Source of the DNA: JAVBKV01 sp031553885
Lineage (GTDB): Bacteria > Bacteroidota > Bacteroidia > Bacteroidales > Azobacteroidaceae
NCBI GenBank assembly: GCA_031553885.1
Contig: JAVBKV010000031.1
Location: 1-20,779 of the forward strand
DNA length: 20,779 nt
Direction: 5' to 3'
Within the stretch, counting starts at the first letter, position 1. The number at the start of each line of letters is the position of its first letter. This document shows, piece by piece, positions 7,141-14,029 of the stretch. Made by a program: the position numbers and the translations under genes. The notes under the pieces were generated by a model. That model made no database searches and was not told where the DNA came from. It worked only from the letters and a program-made list of their open reading frames with translations.

Positions 7141-7998
7141 TTAAGAAAGTGTTTCTTCTCCGGTATTTAGAACTTCTTTTCGGGGCAAAAAGTTCAACTC
7201 CACGATTGCAGAAGTCGGACATTGACTGACACACTTACGACACAGTCGACATTTATCGTCATCAATAGATGCCAGATTATTCTCAATGGTAATCGCTTCA
7301 TACGGGCAAACCTTTTGACATTTTGCACAAGCAATACAGGCTACACGACAAGCTTTCTTTGCAACTCCTCCTTTCTCCTTATTCATACAGGAAACAAAGA
7401 TACGACGCGATTTCGGTCCTTTTTTTCGTAATTGAATCAACAATTTTGGACAAGCTTTGACACATGCTCCGCAACTGGTACATTTATCTTCGTCGATTTC
7501 AGGAAGTAAATCGACAGGATTGATCCGGATAGCATTAAACGAGCAGACTTTCACACAATCACCCAATCCCAGGCAACCATACGAACAACCCGTCGGACCG
7601 CCATAAAGGGAAGAAACGACAACACAGGACGAGGCTCCATCATAGGAATTGACCGCAGGACGGTTTTCACAGGTTCCATTACAACGAACCACAGCAATCC
7701 GGGGAACCGTAGATCCAACCGATTTCCCCAATAAGGAAGCTACCTGATCCATTACACTCTGACCTCCTACGGGACAAAACAACCCATCTAAACTCTCCGA
7801 ATTAACACAAGCTCCGGCAAATCCGCTGCAACCGGGATAACCGCAACCTCCGCAATTAGCGGCCGGCAGTGCATCCAGTACTTCTTTTATCCTTGGATCT
7901 TCATACACCTGAAACTTCCGGGATATTGCATATAAAATAATGGCTCCGGCAGCCCCGATCGACCCAAGTGTAATAACAGCCATTCCGATAACACTCAT
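7141..7998 (-). CDS. rnfB: Rnf electron transport complex subunit B (multi-cluster ferredoxin)
   Basis: RnfB receives electrons from soluble ferredoxin at the cytoplasmic face of the complex. Residues 5-25 form the N-terminal membrane anchor. Cys49, Cys52, Cys57 and Cys75 make the Fe-S domain typical of RnfB (ANCGGCGYPGCSGFA). Further cysteine sets are GCLGLGDCVKVC (141-152), C173/C176/C179/C183, the C217-C231 stretch with CIACAKCQKVCP, and C250/C253/C256/C260. The product therefore belongs to the long, cluster-rich RnfB type of anaerobes. It is 285 residues long and starts 8 nt after the stop of the rseC-like gene. Confidence 0.95.
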   Translation of the reverse strand: MSVIGMAVITLGSIGAAGAIILYAISRKFQVYEDPRIKEVLDALPAANCGGCGYPGCSGFAGACVNSESLDGLFCPVGGQSVMDQVASLLGKSVGSTVPRIAVVRCNGTCENRPAVNSYDGASSCVVVSSLYGGPTGCSYGCLGLGDCVKVCSFNAIRINPVDLLPEIDEDKCTSCGACVKACPKLLIQLRKKGPKSRRIFVSCMNKEKGGVAKKACRVACIACAKCQKVCPYEAITIENNLASIDDDKCRLCRKCVSQCPTSAIVELNFLPRKEVLNTGEETLS

Positions 7999-8006
7999 AT
8001 TTTCTT

Positions 8007-8420
8007 TTAACGTTTAATCAAGGTAAATACAAATTTCTTTTTGAATCTATCTTTCAATTTATACAACAAAGCATAATAGAAAACCAGAAAAATCACGGAT
8101 ATAAACGCAGCCGTAACTTCATCTTTCAAATAATACAAGGAAAGGGCTAAAACTGTAACAACAAGCATCAACGGCACAACAAATGCATACCAGACGGCCT
8201 TTAATCCCAGGGTCGAAGAACCCTCAACGATTACTGAATCTCCTACCTGAAAAGAACCATAAACATGAGGAATTTCAATGGTTTTTTCTTTGCTTTCGGA
8301 AACAGCACAGACTGATTGGGCATGGCATCCCGAGCAAGCTGCATGTTGTATGATGCGAACCGTTATCACATGACCGTCTATCTTGGAGATGATACCCTCA
8401 TGCTCTATCTTTGAGTTCAT
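8007..8420 (-). CDS. RseC/MucC-like positive regulator or assembly protein, first gene of the rnf operon
   Basis: This 137-residue inner-membrane protein has a small N-terminal soluble part, two helices (about 76-95 and 105-122) and a basic C-terminus (KLKDRFKKKF). The N-terminal part carries a Cys cluster (AACSGCHAQSVC, about 28-39) and a short beta-type segment, as in the SoxR-reducing-system RseC family. In gammaproteobacteria, rsx/rnf genes and RseC act together on SoxR. In Bacteroidetes, RseC-like genes commonly lead rnf operons, where the role is not settled. A cofactor-assembly or electron-transfer accessory role is inferred from context only. The promoter lies just upstream, with a leader of about 25 nt. 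Confidence 0.82.
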   Translation of the reverse strand: MNSKIEHEGIISKIDGHVITVRIIQHAACSGCHAQSVCAVSESKEKTIEIPHVYGSFQVGDSVIVEGSSTLGLKAVWYAFVVPLMLVVTVLALSLYYLKDEVTAAFISVIFLVFYYALLYKLKDRFKKKFVFTLIKR

Positions 8421-8449
8421 TTTGCAATATCAACATGACAATTTGACCA

Positions 8450-8481
8450 CAAATGTAAGTATTATTTATAAACTACACAAA
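8450..8481 (-). promoter_or_regulatory. Promoter of the rseC-like/rnfBCDGEA operon
   Basis: On the minus strand there is TTTG (complement of 8478-8481), a 20-nt spacer and TACATTTG (complement of 8450-8457). This is an exact match to the Bacteroidetes housekeeping consensus. The predicted start site is near 8445, about 25 nt before the first ATG of the operon. Confidence 0.82.
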
Positions 8482-8547
8482 ACACCTATAACTTTTATTT
8501 TGGAATTCCATCAAACAAATCCGCCTGTTAACTGTTTTTGTATATAT

Positions 8548-8575
8548 AATTAAAAATTAAGAATTAACAATTAGC
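8548..8575. repeat. Heptad-repeat array, single copy (element C)
   Basis: Four tandem 7-nt units (AATTAAA, AATTAAG, AATTAAC, AATTAGC) end 4 nt before the start codon of the Omp85-like gene. They follow the same consensus as the arms of elements A and B but have no inverted partner nearby. The array occupies the place of the 5' untranslated leader. Confidence 0.75.
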
Positions 8576-8579
8576 TGAA

Positions 8580-9740
8580 ATGAAAAATAGAATAGTTCTC
8601 CTTTTATTAGTATCGTTGACGACTCTGTTCGGCTACGGCCAGACAGAACAGGACACCATTCAACACCTGAACTGGCTGAAGCGTTATCAGATGAAAAATG
8701 CCATCAGAGAGAAAGAAGGCTCTCTTATGATTACCCCGGTAATAGGCCCCGGATATACCCCGGAATTGGGATTTTCAATTGCAGGAGGAGCCTTGATGTC
8801 ACTCCGTACCGACCGATCGGACTCACTGTTGCACCGGACTTCGATTCCGGTTACAGTAGGGTTGAGCACTACCGGAGCTATTTTTGTTTCTTCTAAAATC
8901 ACCTCTTTCTGGATGCACGATAAATTAAGGGTAAACGCCGATATCTGGTTCAAAAGCATGCCGGATAATTATTTCGGTATCGGTTACAACAATGGGCGCA
9001 ATACGGCAAAATCCGATACTACCACCGAATACGACCGCTTATGGTTCCAAATCAACCCGCAGGTATTCTGGCAGTTCAAGCCCGATTATTTTATAGGAGG
9101 AGCCCTAGATATCAATTATACCAAGGGAAAAGACCCTGCTCCAGTAGTAGCAGACGATCCGAATTATATCGAATACAACGACAGACCTTTTAATGCGGGG
9201 TTGGGGATACATGCCATGATCGATTCCCGGGATGTACCTGTTAACGCCTGGAAGGGATGGTATCTTTTGGCCCAGGGTATGATTTATGGTCACTATTTAG
9301 GAGGACAGAATAACTACCAGGTTTTCAATCTGGATGCCCGGCATTACATACAGTTGTTCAAACCGGGCCAAACGCTGGCCGTACAAATCCGGGGACGTTT
9401 TGCTACAGGACAGGTTCCTTATGGTGAAATGTCGCAACTGGGAACACCATTCGACCTGAGGGGATACCTATGGGGGCAATACCGTGATAAAAACATGTTG
9501 TTCGGAATTGCCGAATACCGGCATTCTTTTTATAAGAAAAACGGGGAACGCAGCAAACACGGATTAATCGGCTGGGTGGCTGGAGGATCCATCGCTCCGG
9601 ATCTGGGATTTGAGCACTGGCTGCCGAATGCCGGTATCGGATACCGGTTCGAGGTACAGCCCCGTATGGCTATCCGGTTGGATTTTGGTATCGGAAAAGA
9701 CACGAAAGGGTTCTATTTCAATTTCAACGAAGCGTTCTGA
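8580..9740 (+). CDS. Omp85/BamA-TamA family outer-membrane barrel protein without POTRA domains
   Basis: The 386-residue product has a clear signal peptide (cleavage near residue 20-21, GYG/Q), then a short linker and a beta-barrel from about residue 48 to the end. The LRGY motif at 293-296 corresponds to the VRGF/Y motif of Omp85 loop 6. The protein ends in Phe after alternating aromatic strands (GFYFNFNEAF), as barrels recognised by the BAM machinery do. It is far shorter than BamA and has no room for POTRA repeats, so it resembles the short D15-like surface-antigen proteins of Bacteroidetes. Substrate and role are unknown. A lipid or protein transport role would be speculation. It is divergent from the rnf operon and convergent with ruvC, with stop codons 6 nt apart. 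Confidence 0.85.
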   Translation: MKNRIVLLLLVSLTTLFGYGQTEQDTIQHLNWLKRYQMKNAIREKEGSLMITPVIGPGYTPELGFSIAGGALMSLRTDRSDSLLHRTSIPVTVGLSTTGAIFVSSKITSFWMHDKLRVNADIWFKSMPDNYFGIGYNNGRNTAKSDTTTEYDRLWFQINPQVFWQFKPDYFIGGALDINYTKGKDPAPVVADDPNYIEYNDRPFNAGLGIHAMIDSRDVPVNAWKGWYLLAQGMIYGHYLGGQNNYQVFNLDARHYIQLFKPGQTLAVQIRGRFATGQVPYGEMSQLGTPFDLRGYLWGQYRDKNMLFGIAEYRHSFYKKNGERSKHGLIGWVAGGSIAPDLGFEHWLPNAGIGYRFEVQPRMAIRLDFGIGKDTKGFYFNFNEAF

Positions 9741-9746
9741 TCGTCT

Positions 9747-10307
9747 TTATTTTTTCACCCGGCTTTCGTTTTTATTAATAAAATCTTTCCATCCGGTATA
9801 TTTTGCCTGAGAATCCGGACGGTTGTTCTGGAAAAAATGACAGAGTGCTGCAGCTAATCCGTCTGTGGCATCCAACTGAGGCAACATGTTTTCTTCCGGA
9901 ATTTTCAGATAACGTCTTAACATATCGGCTACCTGTTCTTTGGATGCATTTCCGTTGCCGGTAATCGACATCTTGATTTTCAACGGAGCGTATTCAAAAA
10001 TAGGAATATCACGCGACAGAGCGGCAGCCATAGCTACGCCCTGCGCCCGCCCCAGCTTAAGCATACTTTGTACGTTCTTTCCGAAAAAAGGAGCTTCGAT
10101 GGCCAATTCATCCGGTAGGTATTCGTCGATCAGGGAAATCACCCGTTCGAAAATACGGCGCAAACGCAGGTAATGGTCCTCGTATTTATTGAGAGCCAAA
10201 ATTCCCATGGCTTCTAAATAAGGCTTATTATCCTCAATCTTCAGAATTCCATATCCCATCACGGTCGTACCCGGATCGATCCCCAGGATTATTTTTTCTT
10301 TAATCAT
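9747..10307 (-). CDS. ruvC: Holliday junction resolvase RuvC
   Basis: RuvC cuts Holliday junctions during recombinational repair, working with RuvAB. The 186 residues show the RNase H-like fold motifs in order: GIDPGTT with Asp11, AIEAPFFGKN with Glu71, and LDATDGLAAA with Asp146 and Asp149. All four acidic catalytic residues are present. The C-terminus carries a short basic tail (residues 165-186) beyond the usual domain. A TATCTTTG box (complement of 10312-10319) sits 4 nt before the ATG, so the messenger could have almost no leader. The 3' end nearly abuts that of the convergent Omp85-like gene, and I see no terminator hairpin between them. Confidence 0.96.
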   Translation of the reverse strand: MIKEKIILGIDPGTTVMGYGILKIEDNKPYLEAMGILALNKYEDHYLRLRRIFERVISLIDEYLPDELAIEAPFFGKNVQSMLKLGRAQGVAMAAALSRDIPIFEYAPLKIKMSITGNGNASKEQVADMLRRYLKIPEENMLPQLDATDGLAAALCHFFQNNRPDSQAKYTGWKDFINKNESRVKK

Positions 10308-10366
10308 GGAACAAAGATAGAATTAAAATTTTAGCTATGCTATGCTATTAATTAAAGAAAATGTTT

Positions 10367-10374
10367 TACCTTTG
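10367..10374 (+). promoter_or_regulatory. -7 box of the tRNA-Ala promoter
   Basis: TACCTTTG lies about 38 nt before the tRNA 5' end. No clear TTTG box is seen 19-21 nt upstream, which is tolerable for a stable-RNA promoter but lowers the confidence. Confidence 0.6.
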
Positions 10375-10411
10375 CACCGTCAATGTGAAAAGCATTGCGT
10401 TTACACTACAT

Positions 10412-10485
10412 GGGGCATTAGCTCATCTGGCTAGAGCGTTAGACTGGCAGTCTAAAGGTGATCGGTTCGAGTCCGATATGCTCCA
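10412..10485 (+). tRNA. tRNA-Ala (anticodon GGC)
   Basis: The cloverleaf is complete. The acceptor GGGGCAT pairs with ATGCTCC, the D stem is GCTC/GAGC, and the anticodon stem TTAGA/TCTAA encloses the loop CTGGCAG. The T arm is ATCGG-TTCGAGT-CCGAT and the discriminator is A. The acceptor has a G3-U70 wobble, the identity element of alanine tRNAs, in agreement with the GGC anticodon. CCA is not encoded. The next gene starts 12 nt after the discriminator base. Confidence 0.97.
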
Positions 10486-10497
10486 CTCAACACGACT

Positions 10498-11688
10498 ATG
10501 ACTTCCGGAAATTACTTCGCTCCTTTTGCTAAGCCTCTATACGTCATGCTGAAACCTGTCAGTGCAGTATGTAACCTGCGGTGTGACTATTGTTATTACC
10601 TGGAAAAAAAAGGCCTGTATCCGGAAGAAAAAAAATACCTGATGAGCGAAGATCTGCTCGAAGCATTCACCCGTCAATACCTTCAATCCCAAACCATGCC
10701 GGATGTTCTTTTTACCTGGCACGGTGGAGAAGCCCTGATGAGGAACATCGATTTTTACAAGAAAGCCCTGGCTTTGCAACGTAAATACGCAGGAGGCCGA
10801 AACATCGATAATTGTATCCAGACCAACGGAACTTTATTAACGGACGATTGGTGCCGTTTTTTCAAAGACAACAATTTTTTAGTCGGCATTTCCATCGACG
10901 GCCCTCAGCATTGCCACGACCATTACAGGAAAACGTCAGACAAGCGTCCTACCTTCCTGAAAGTCATGCGAGGTATTGAATTATTGAAAAAACACGGAGT
11001 CGAGTACAATATCATGGCTGTCGTCAATGACTACAACGTCGATTACCCTCTCGAATTCTACCGTTTTTTCAAAGAGACAGATAGCCGGTTTATCCAGTTC
11101 TCCCCTATCGTCGAAACTTTACCCGACGGAAAAATGACTCCGGAGAGCGTTCCAACCGATAAATGGGGACAGTTTCTGATTGCGATCTTTGATGAATGGG
11201 TCAGGAAAGATGTGGGAACTTTCTTTGTCCAGCTTTTTGACTCTACATTGGCCAACTGGATGGGGGAACAACCTGGAAATTGCATCTGGGCCAACACTTG
11301 CGGACATGCCGGGGTGATGGAATTCAACGGGGATGTTTACAGTTGCGATCATTTCGTTTTTCCACCTTTCAAATTGGGAAACATACACACCCGGACACTG
11401 ACGGAAATGATGTATTCCGATAAACAACTGCGTTTCGGAACAGACAAACAAGACTCGCTGCCCTCTCAATGCAAAACCTGTGAATTTCTGTTTGCCTGTC
11501 ACGGCGAATGTCCTAAAAACCGGATCATCCATACCTCATCCGGAGAACCCGGACTTAACTACCTTTGTCAGGGCTACTACCAATACTTCAAACATGTAGC
11601 TCCATACATGGATTTTATGAAAAAAGAATTAATGGGACAACGGCCTCCGGCCAATATTATGCAGGCATTGGCGCAAATAAAAAAATAA
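10498..11688 (+). CDS. Anaerobic sulfatase-maturating enzyme (radical SAM, SPASM domain)
   Basis: The enzyme oxidises an active-site Cys or Ser of sulfatases to formylglycine without oxygen. In this 396-residue protein the radical SAM cluster motif is C25-x3-C29-x2-C32 (CNLRCDYCYY). TWHGGEAL (73-80) is the SAM-binding GGE motif. The C-terminal SPASM domain has eight cysteines (262, 268, 283, 325, 328, 334, 338, 357), spaced as in characterised anSMEs for two more [4Fe-4S] clusters. Asp284, directly after Cys283, matches the proposed catalytic Asp. It is probably the counterpart of Bacteroides chuR/anSMEbt. No sulfatase is in the window, so it would act on substrates encoded elsewhere. The start follows the tRNA-Ala by 12 nt with no Shine-Dalgarno sequence. 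Confidence 0.93.
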   Translation: MTSGNYFAPFAKPLYVMLKPVSAVCNLRCDYCYYLEKKGLYPEEKKYLMSEDLLEAFTRQYLQSQTMPDVLFTWHGGEALMRNIDFYKKALALQRKYAGGRNIDNCIQTNGTLLTDDWCRFFKDNNFLVGISIDGPQHCHDHYRKTSDKRPTFLKVMRGIELLKKHGVEYNIMAVVNDYNVDYPLEFYRFFKETDSRFIQFSPIVETLPDGKMTPESVPTDKWGQFLIAIFDEWVRKDVGTFFVQLFDSTLANWMGEQPGNCIWANTCGHAGVMEFNGDVYSCDHFVFPPFKLGNIHTRTLTEMMYSDKQLRFGTDKQDSLPSQCKTCEFLFACHGECPKNRIIHTSSGEPGLNYLCQGYYQYFKHVAPYMDFMKKELMGQRPPANIMQALAQIKK

Positions 11689-11722
11689 CCAACAGAACAG
11701 CCGACATATTCCGGAAAGATCG

Positions 11723-11730
11723 TAACTTTG
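11723..11730 (+). promoter_or_regulatory. Candidate -7 box for the exbB cluster
   Basis: TAACTTTG lies 21 nt before the exbB ATG. There is no TTTG or TTG at the expected upstream distance. The gap after the radical SAM gene is only 63 nt, so read-through is also possible. Confidence 0.45.
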
Positions 11731-11751
11731 GCCTTCGTAAATTTATCGACT

Positions 11752-12531
11752 ATGAAACGAAGCATCAGTATTCTATTTATAATTATTCTGATCGGATCTC
11801 TTTTCCCCTGGGGAATATACGGACAGGATATCCTGCCTGAAGTAACAGATACAATCTCCAATACTTCAAAACCATTGATTGCAGAAGGTAATTTTCATCA
11901 GGCCATTAAAACCAAATTCATCGAAGGATCTGCATTCTTCATGAGTTTTATTGCTTTGTCCATGATTGCCGGATTAGCCTTCTGTCTGGAACGGATCATT
12001 TATCTGAACCTGTCTCAGATCAACACAAAGAAGCTGCTTTCAGAAGTAGAAACTCAATTAAAAAAAGGAGACCTGGAAGCGGCCAAAGATATTGCCCGGG
12101 ATACCCGCGGGCCTATTGCATCCATTTGTTATCAAGCATTGATACGCTTCCATGAAAGCATTGATGTGGTCGAAAAATCCATCATTTCCTACGGAAGCGT
12201 ACAGGCAGGATTGTTGGAAAAAAATCTTTCCTGGATTACCCTGTTTATCGCCGCAGCTCCTTCGCTGGGTTTCCTGGGAACGGTTATCGGAATGATTTTC
12301 GCCTTTGATAATATCCAGATGCACGAAGATATCAGTCCCGCCATCGTGGCTGAAGGAATGAAAGTAGCTCTGATAACCACGGTAGGCGGATTAATCGTAG
12401 CCCTGATCCTTCAGTTTTTCTACAATTACATACTGACAAAAATCGAAGGAATCATCAATCAGATGGAAGATGATTCGATCCATATCCTGGACATGGTCAT
12501 TAAATACAAGCAAACCATCCGGAAACAATGA
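11752..12531 (+). CDS. MotA/TolQ/ExbB proton channel family protein
   Basis: This is the stator subunit that uses the proton motive force with ExbD/TolR partners to energise envelope processes. I start it at the ATG at 11752 (MKRSISILFI, 259 residues). A TTG further upstream overlaps the -7 box. An N-terminal signal-like segment (residues 5-24, ending GIYGQ) precedes the core. The core helices are at about 61-82, 163-187 and 205-228, with the channel motifs AAAPSLGFLGTVIGMI (167-182) and ALITTVGGLIVAL (206-218). The following gene overlaps by 4 nt (ATGA). Bacteroidetes have several ExbB paralogues, for TonB, Tol-Pal-like and gliding systems. Which one this is cannot be decided from sequence alone. 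Confidence 0.9.
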   Translation: MKRSISILFIIILIGSLFPWGIYGQDILPEVTDTISNTSKPLIAEGNFHQAIKTKFIEGSAFFMSFIALSMIAGLAFCLERIIYLNLSQINTKKLLSEVETQLKKGDLEAAKDIARDTRGPIASICYQALIRFHESIDVVEKSIISYGSVQAGLLEKNLSWITLFIAAAPSLGFLGTVIGMIFAFDNIQMHEDISPAIVAEGMKVALITTVGGLIVALILQFFYNYILTKIEGIINQMEDDSIHILDMVIKYKQTIRKQ

Positions 12532-12995
12532 AACTCAATCCCGGTAAAATATCGACGTTGGTACTTTGGCTATGTATGTTTATCACCGTAGCCTTGTTTT
12601 CCGCATTTTATTCCGGTTTGTTTAATCACCCGGATGTCAGGTATACCTGGGAAACTTCTGCTCTGCTCTACTGGCTTTATATCCTTCTGGTATTGACTGT
12701 TATTATTACCGGAATCCTGTCTCTTTTTCGTTTTTTCAGGCGTTGGAAAGAAGAACCGCGAACGGCATGGAAGTCATTTATACCATTCTTTGCACTCTTC
12801 GTTCTGTTCGGAACTACATTTTATCTGGGAGACGGAACTTCCTTGGCGATTTCCGGTTACGAAGGAAATGAAAACACTTACAACTGGCTGAAAATAACCG
12901 ATATGTGGTTATTTTCCATTTATATTCTGCTTGGGGTAACCTTCGTTTCTGTTTTTGCAGGAATTCTATGGAGTTATTTTAAGAAAACCAAATAA
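12528..12995 (+). CDS. Conserved-position membrane protein of unknown function in the ExbB/ExbD cluster
   Basis: I do not recognise a named family. The 155-residue product has four likely transmembrane helices (about 9-31, 45-70, 84-102 and 125-150). A basic loop (FRFFRRWKEEPR, 67-78) suggests the cytoplasmic side between helices 2 and 3, which places both termini in the cytoplasm. The segment between helices 3 and 4 (about 101-123) is hydrophilic, with Gly, Asn and Tyr. It overlaps the exbB stop by 4 nt and ends 1 nt before the first exbD start, so it is made together with the proton-channel subunits. An accessory role in that complex is an inference from position only. Confidence 0.85.
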   Translation: MKLNPGKISTLVLWLCMFITVALFSAFYSGLFNHPDVRYTWETSALLYWLYILLVLTVIITGILSLFRFFRRWKEEPRTAWKSFIPFFALFVLFGTTFYLGDGTSLAISGYEGNENTYNWLKITDMWLFSIYILLGVTFVSVFAGILWSYFKKTK

Positions 12996-12996
12996 A

Positions 12997-13596
12997 ATGC
13001 GATCCCGCAGGAATAAAATACCGCAAATCAATTCAAGTTCATCAGCAGACATCGCATTCCTGCTACTGACATTCTTCCTGGTTACCAGTTCTCTGGATAC
13101 CGGGAAAGGTCTGTATCGTCGCCTGGCCCCGGCCATATCGGAGGATGCCGTCAAAAAGAAAATGGATATCCGCGAACGGAATCTTCTTACTTTTTCCATT
13201 GATGAAAATAATCAGGTTTTGTGGAAAGATACGCTTATTGCGATAGATCATATTAAACCCCTGACTAAAGAATTCATTTCCAATCCGGAAAATAAAGAAT
13301 ACCTCCCAGAAAAAAGAGAAATGGATGTACCTTTCTTTGGTTCATTTCAGGCAACTACCCGCCATTCCATATCATTGAAAATAAGTCGTGAAAGTAATTT
13401 TCAGACCTATATATCCGTTCAGAACGAACTGACAGCCGCCTATAATGAGCTACGCAGCGAACTTGCGCAGCAACGTTTCAAGATACCATACGACCGCCTG
13501 AGTGACGAACAACAGGCTGCCATCCGGGAAATCTATCCGCAACGGATTTCGGAAACCGAATACCGCCCAACCGGAAAGGAGGCTAATCATGAGTAA
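12997..13596 (+). CDS. ExbD/TolR family biopolymer transport protein (long form)
   Basis: This is the partner of the ExbB-type channel, with one inner-membrane helix and a periplasmic domain. I start it at the ATG at 12997 (MRSRRNKIPQ, 199 residues), one base after the preceding stop. The membrane segment (about 18-36) carries Asp18 in SSADIAFLLLTFFL, the conserved proton-path aspartate of ExbD/TolR. The periplasmic part is longer than in typical ExbD proteins (about 130-150 residues). The extra stretch (about 105-165) is charged and rich in Glu, Arg and Gln. The gene overlaps the next exbD by 8 nt, with AGGAGG as a strong ribosome-binding site for that partner. Confidence 0.9.
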   Translation: MRSRRNKIPQINSSSSADIAFLLLTFFLVTSSLDTGKGLYRRLAPAISEDAVKKKMDIRERNLLTFSIDENNQVLWKDTLIAIDHIKPLTKEFISNPENKEYLPEKREMDVPFFGSFQATTRHSISLKISRESNFQTYISVQNELTAAYNELRSELAQQRFKIPYDRLSDEQQAAIREIYPQRISETEYRPTGKEANHE

Positions 13597-14029
13597 GTTC
13601 CGCAAGTCCGAACCCCGGGAAGTACCTTCACTGAATACAGCATCCCTACCCGATTTGATTTTTACCCTGCTTTTTTTCTTTATGATTGTAACCAACATGA
13701 GGGAAGTCCCACTCAAGTTGCATGTCAAAATACCTGTGGCTTCCGAACTGCAGAAGCTGGAAGAAAAATCATTGGTAACCTACATCATTGTTGACAAAAA
13801 AGCTCCGGTTATTCAGGTAAATGCAGATTTTGTTACCCTGAAGGAATTGTCAGGTTACCTGAACCGGATCAGGGAAAAAGTAAATCCGGGCGACCGGGAT
13901 AAAATGCTCGTTGTCCTGAGAATCGATAAAGACACAAAAATGGGACTAGTCAATGACATCAAGCAAGCACTCAGGGAAAACAATATGCTGACTGTCCACT
14001 ACTCTACAGAGCGAAAGGAAACCAAATGA
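13589..14029 (+). CDS. ExbD/TolR family biopolymer transport protein (short form)
   Basis: This is the second ExbD-type subunit of the cluster. I start it at the ATG at 13589 (MSKFRKSEPR, 146 residues), which has the clearest Shine-Dalgarno sequence of the window (AGGAGG, 7 nt upstream). The membrane helix (about 22-41) contains Asp22 in SLPDLIFTLLFFFM, the conserved charged residue. The periplasmic domain of about 100 residues has the usual ExbD pattern, ending with a helix-strand pair (GLVNDIKQALRENNMLTVHYSTER). Paired ExbD genes after one ExbB are common in Bacteroidetes. Overlap with the M20 gene (ATGA) implies coupled translation. Confidence 0.92.
   Translation: MSKFRKSEPREVPSLNTASLPDLIFTLLFFFMIVTNMREVPLKLHVKIPVASELQKLEEKSLVTYIIVDKKAPVIQVNADFVTLKELSGYLNRIREKVNPGDRDKMLVVLRIDKDTKMGLVNDIKQALRENNMLTVHYSTERKETK

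Noticed and set aside
11728..11754. Upstream TTG start for the exbB gene
   Set aside because: It overlaps the predicted -7 box, and the ATG at 11752 begins a normal signal-like segment.
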